Shown here piece by piece: positions 30,501 to 32,199 of a stretch of 32,199 bases of DNA (its first letter is position 1; each line of letters opens with the position of its first letter). Location: assembly GCA_900547975.1 (NCBI GenBank), contig URIX01000014.1, positions 1 to 32,199 on the forward strand, in the 5' to 3' direction. The notes beneath the pieces are model-generated. The model had not been told where the DNA came from and did no database searches. It worked only from the letters and a program-made list of their open reading frames with translations. This stretch comes from an uncultured Eubacteriales bacterium (lineage in GTDB: Bacteria; Bacillota; Clostridia; Christensenellales; CAG-917). The position numbers and the translations under genes are program-made.

Positions 30501-32199
30501 CGAGGTCCGTTTGCAGTTGTCCGACGTCCGTACCTGCGAGGGTTGCGTTGGGATAGCCTTTGACCCAGTAGGAAGATTTTGCATCGGTGTCGGATTTGCT
30601 AAGACCAATAATGCCGCCCACATTCTCCGAGCCTTCGAACGTGCCCTCGACGGCATATGCCGACTTGATAACCGTGCCTGTGCCCGTCGTTGCGCCGACG
30701 ATACCGCCGACGTTTGCGCCGCCCGTGACGGTGGTGCCGTACGCAAGCATATTGCTTATCGTGACGTTGTCTGCTTTGACAAGGCCGACGATGCCGCCGA
30801 CGTTGTTAATGCCGCTTGCCACGACGTTGCCGTTTGCGTAGTAGGTGTTTCTTTCCGTATCGCTCGAGCCCCACTTTGCAACGCTTGCACCGATAACGCC
30901 GATTGCGCCGCCGAAGCCGCCCCAACCTGTAGATTTGTCTGAAGCGTTGCCCTTTGCTTCGTTTATTGCGGTTTGAGTTGCATTGACGGTGAGATTTCCT
31001 TTTGCCTCGAAGTGCGTATTGACGATTTGAACGTAATCGCTTGGAATCGTGATATTGAGTTTGTCAAGTTCGGTTTTGAACGAAGTGGGTATGCCGATAT
31101 AGCCGACCGAGCCGCCGACCGAGTTGACCGCATTGACCGTCAAGCCGTTCGATTTGTTGACGAATTGCGCATAGGAAACGGGACCTGCAAGCACGCCGAT
31201 TGAGCCGCCGACAAAGCCTGTCGCGTCGACGTTGCCTTCGTTTTCGAAGTTGACCATATATTCGGTGCTTACGCCCGCGATCGTACCGACGAGCGCGCCG
31301 ATAGAGCCGCCTGCGAAATAGCCGTGCGCCGTAACCTCGCCGCTGTTGACGAACAAAGTGTCGGTATCTTTTGCGGTGATAGTGACGTTTTTGCCGACGA
31401 AGCCTATCGAACCGCCGACGAATCTGCCGCCTTCGACAGTACCTTTGTTGGTGAACGTACCTGCGATTGCGCCCTTGCCCTCGTCACTCGGAGAATCGAG
31501 CAAACCGATAACGCCGCCGACGTAGTCGCCGTTTTCATAAATCGTGCCGTTCGATGCGCCGCCCTTGACTTTGCCTTCGTTGGTTATTGAAAGGTTTTTG
31601 ATTAAATTTCTATTTTCTTCAGAGAGCGTTGCGCCGTTAATTTTGGTGTCCGCCTCGCCGCCGCCCGTCGTGAGCAAGCCTTGGTTGAGACCGATAATAC
31701 CGCCGACGTAGTTATTGCCCTGAATATTGCCTTGTTGCAGGATAACGCCCTTGACAATATCTATGATTGCATAATCGGTTGCGCCGGACGAACCCTCGTT
31801 CTTGCCGACGATACCGCCGACGTTGTTGCCCGAACCTGTGACGGTTGCGGTTATGGTTATGTTGAGCGTACCCGACATATACGGCTTTGCGTATGCGACG
31901 TTTGAGCCGATATTGAGCGAGCTGCCCGAGTTGTTGACGCCGATGAAGCCGCCCACTTCGTTCGTACCGACGATAGTGCCGCCGATTTTGATTTGCGTGC
32001 CTTTGAGTTTGCCGTCAACGATTTTGTCGGTGTTGTCTGCGAGGATATACACCGTGCCGATATTCTTGCCGATGAAGCCGCCGACGTTTTCGGTGTTGGC
32101 GGTGCTCATAGTCGGACTCACGTCGAATTTGCCTATGAACGTAGCGGTGTTTGTACGGCCCGCAACGCCGCCGACGTTTGCCGCCTCAAGCGGAATGGA
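24505..32199 (-). CDS. Giant GLUG/MBG-repeat surface protein, 5' end outside the window
   Basis: At least 2564 residues are coded. The frame stays open to the right edge, so the true start lies beyond 32199; the apparent GTG start at 32121 is internal. The N-terminal visible part (about 30576-32199) has 13 clear GLUG-type units such as NVGGIVGKNEG, plus one at the edge. The middle (about 26480-29660) has repeated MBG/YDG-like modules (KIYDGQAVTPKLTI, KVYDGNNRVTAQI, HTYDKKTKGVITL). The C-terminal part (about 25190-25560) returns to GLUG-like units (TVGGLFG, TLGGVVG). It ends SNPSWIEAA, with no LPXTG or other sorting signal. It is probably an extracellular adhesin or matrix protein. The nearby SipW-type proteins may be assembly partners. 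Confidence 0.85.
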   Translation of the reverse strand, partial: SIPLEAANVGGVAGRTNTATFIGKFDVSPTMSTANTENVGGFIGKNIGTVYILADNTDKIVDGKLKGTQIKIGGTIVGTNEVGGFIGVNNSGSSLNIGSNVAYAKPYMSGTLNITITATVTGSGNNVGGIVGKNEGSSGATDYAIIDIVKGVILQQGNIQGNNYVGGIIGLNQGLLTTGGGEADTKINGATLSEENRNLIKNLSITNEGKVKGGASNGTIYENGDYVGGVIGLLDSPSDEGKGAIAGTFTNKGTVEGGRFVGGSIGFVGKNVTITAKDTDTLFVNSGEVTAHGYFAGGSIGALVGTIAGVSTEYMVNFENEGNVDATGFVGGSIGVLAGPVSYAQFVNKSNGLTVNAVNSVGGSVGYIGIPTSFKTELDKLNITIPSDYVQIVNTHFEAKGNLTVNATQTAINEAKGNASDKSTGWGGFGGAIGVIGASVAKWGSSDTERNTYYANGNVVASGINNVGGIVGLVKADNVTISNMLAYGTTVTGGANVGGIVGATTGTGTVIKSAYAVEGTFEGSENVGGIIGLSKSDTDAKSSYWVKGYPNATLAGTDVGQLQTDLGKFETIVETVNGQPVVFTKEFCEMYTPKTYYVDYTGTHKYKDKTIATVTDEKLTWAEYFKSSLGIEKAEERNGAWVSPIPNAKSYTTGAENTGWYFVYATDKSIGTISAEHSQNANESYWKRIADAYTASEREAGKDEETLTASEIVLGDNGQPQKSTLYATATSAGENSGYYLYMATSGNSRPSATYSSGKFFIKTLTASEGALAENVAVYYRTISRGKSLTYNGYERFAPVAITASADVAVPFIAEPSTDATKADSYCYSSDMSADSTKTKPNTANPYKSKVKIFYFDSAGTPHVVGGVEIDWEIKKRDLEASFSTSGERVYGKDRTESGDGTAKHDITLKISNIAPNGGAKPALTITVKDKNNNSTVFTFNGTSMTSTTNNGISIVGAGITNVCENRWDASDSLYNVTEPSEEQTYEFSCAIDFQNAKEYTVEISLPNTSAELYNITGDTTKGFNVKPATLTISGNGTESVTFDNKIHDYGWKVEGLVNKAGYSDTIAVLAAFSPKACAKLEGETNPYEVALYSSPTTLNTGDITFDKLTGVSLKVNENPPSIDLTGAKKAGEYYLTFATLTAGNYTLNLVGGTASANQSKKLAISTNSLKFEWQGAGGSHTYDKKTKGVITLTIKATKPIEDFANFVSKYFTMSMSGTGTTVSAVTTSNNSTATVTFTTGVNAGEYKATVKLNSKESAFIEDNKGSCSYPSGLSNNGSIKKNYEILRRSLSFEFSTSNGIYNTESQGWNGVRAKAATSGSDTGLISGDSVKVGIAITRNGSDFKSASGVSVSTSYVTGGLSTIAAGNYVATVTLDENQSKNYTTSSSATTTASWKIEQYTLSLKGLTDGSKIYDGQAVTPKLTIGEQDITDGRYIYEQDTISIAYSVLDAANHPHESLVNVGTYTITIGGTNAISVSPAKRDEIPTAENYKIDTTESGKATYTIQPRQIKLTWENETSFVFRNYAQGLKINGVVSASEDGNGQLAVSSSSITEAKIKGYAGNDVIEITISGAATHVADGKKFMTAVINKVTGTNADGSNSSLKNYEIVEGKTSGEFEITPSVVSVVRFTAMTATLEKVYDGNNRVTAQIPDSYFELSATGHIPTQFPFTISGTYDDENVLYDSSNNVIRGKAVTFSYTFSDPTNVGDYTDEGGSVDTAAYNVGKITPKHIQVSLDKLRSNKATRTYTDDTTYGGSGVSGNGTTKPYRAGEGFRVSGVLTGDVVTIFANYAESDNLRNTNANGGFDFSKYVNDVDKDSNGTFKKATSGKYLKKLVFEMNGADAGNYTFNVYHSSDGAYSESDGNFATKVTVYDSRESDQSRKNKSGSPQIQIEITVKSVKVEYSNAAQSYANDDNTYNTNWVPVTGTNKETDKAGADIIVTNGWMYPDGIDRPADSTDTKREYHGYTVIQGRAGNSRLGASVSTEYGMNLNYRLSNQPILTIAYFVSTESNEYNITSLARLLIASFYYTAHQNPQNLDMIKIVSSGYAWVKVVSVGEDGAYVGDYKKPENSPIKDSKATTWDEYLAELQAADYAVFFDTEKSEWGYYSSNESTQNDIPLRFVQKKDITGTFTAQDIEILNAFFTTLSTDDNGAVTQKHYNWNGTNKQYLTNVLKARVGANVTIDGSLFASTKVGENGVLTGFDGTYDGNGYVIEYLNIMGYGKTNVGLFDVIGETGIVKNVHLRNVTIYANQGNVGMLAGSVYESKTTETSVKNVSVHGAINASGGTVGGLFGTSARDIENAIVLGTITSQNATLGGVVGTTSASVKKVVSLVQITANGGSVNPFTTSSATVENSYHMTNAVWQKGSGFVNVSGKSKTFNELMSGSVSGYGTQNKYYYTGETAPTKGTFDVLDDVQLTALSAIGTQTEENARQSMRLRDIVSVYLMMYSLSKTKGTLTSENTFNVNVYALSLSSWLVGSADGTQSKPIAIANKQNVSLLRQLPFATFTLKANISIDITSTFAGAFFGIVTSETDSAGNSLGYKITCDKAMFEAYAESNPSWIEAA

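Noticed and set aside
32119..32121. GTG as the start of the giant surface protein
   Set aside because: The frame stays open and codes for another GLUG-like unit (NVGGVAGRTN) up to the window edge, so this is an internal codon.
24505..32199. CRISPR or DNA tandem array suggested by recurrent short motifs in the surface-protein gene
   Set aside because: The repetition is at the protein level (VGGxxG units) with variable spacing and diverged DNA, as expected of GLUG repeats.

Overview
The window looks like a piece of a chromosome from an uncultured, low-to-mid GC Clostridia-like Bacillota, probably host- or gut-associated. Support comes from strong AGGAGG-type ribosome binding sites, RNase J, the neighbouring der and DUF512/PDZ radical-SAM-like genes (a clostridial pairing), a YtxC-like sporulation-family protein, SipW-type signal sequences and a giant GLUG/MBG surface protein. 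The taxonomic placement is inference from gene content; no 16S or other phylogenetic marker was used.

Left part (1-7609, all minus strand): a class I aminotransferase of the aspartate type, the ribosome-assembly GTPase Der, a DUF512 iron-sulfur/PDZ protein, a degenerate GT28/MGDG-synthase-like glycosyltransferase and RNase J. A 540-bp gap (4238-4775) holds two kinds of palindromic intergenic repeat and no convincing gene. At 7909-10089 a plus-strand serC-serA pair (serine biosynthesis) ends in a clean intrinsic terminator; its SerA carries a shortened ACT-like tail.

Middle (10363-16634): a YtxC-like gene, an ECF sigma factor with a translationally coupled membrane anti-sigma-like protein, and an AraC-type regulator divergent from a sugar O-acetyltransferase and a GH3 beta-glycosidase. 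The divergent layout suggests local control of sugar metabolism. Two of these genes (ytxC-like and araC-like) lack a Shine-Dalgarno and have a -10 box six bases before the ATG, so they may be leaderless.

Region 16652-19535 (minus) is the most unusual part. A soluble FtsH-like AAA/M41 metalloprotease gene lies 15 bp downstream of a 168-residue protein that contains a piece resembling the palm signature of bacterial replicative polymerases (DnaE/PolC). Behind a terminator sits a uracil-DNA-glycosylase-superfamily-like protein preceded by a possible 19-residue leader ORF. These genes look more AT-rich than their neighbours. Together they could be a small accessory DNA-metabolism, stress or defence cassette, but this is inference.

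Right part (19579-32199): a membrane-anchored glycerophosphodiester phosphodiesterase; a strong promoter driving a transcript with a duplicated tRNA-Ser 5' half, an intact tRNA-Ser(UGA) and tRNA-Thr(GGU), ended by a terminator; then a minus-strand surface locus. That locus runs from a giant GLUG/MBG-type repeat protein, whose 5' end lies beyond the right edge, into three overlapping small genes for exported proteins with SipW-like N-termini. No sipW-type signal peptidase is visible in the window.
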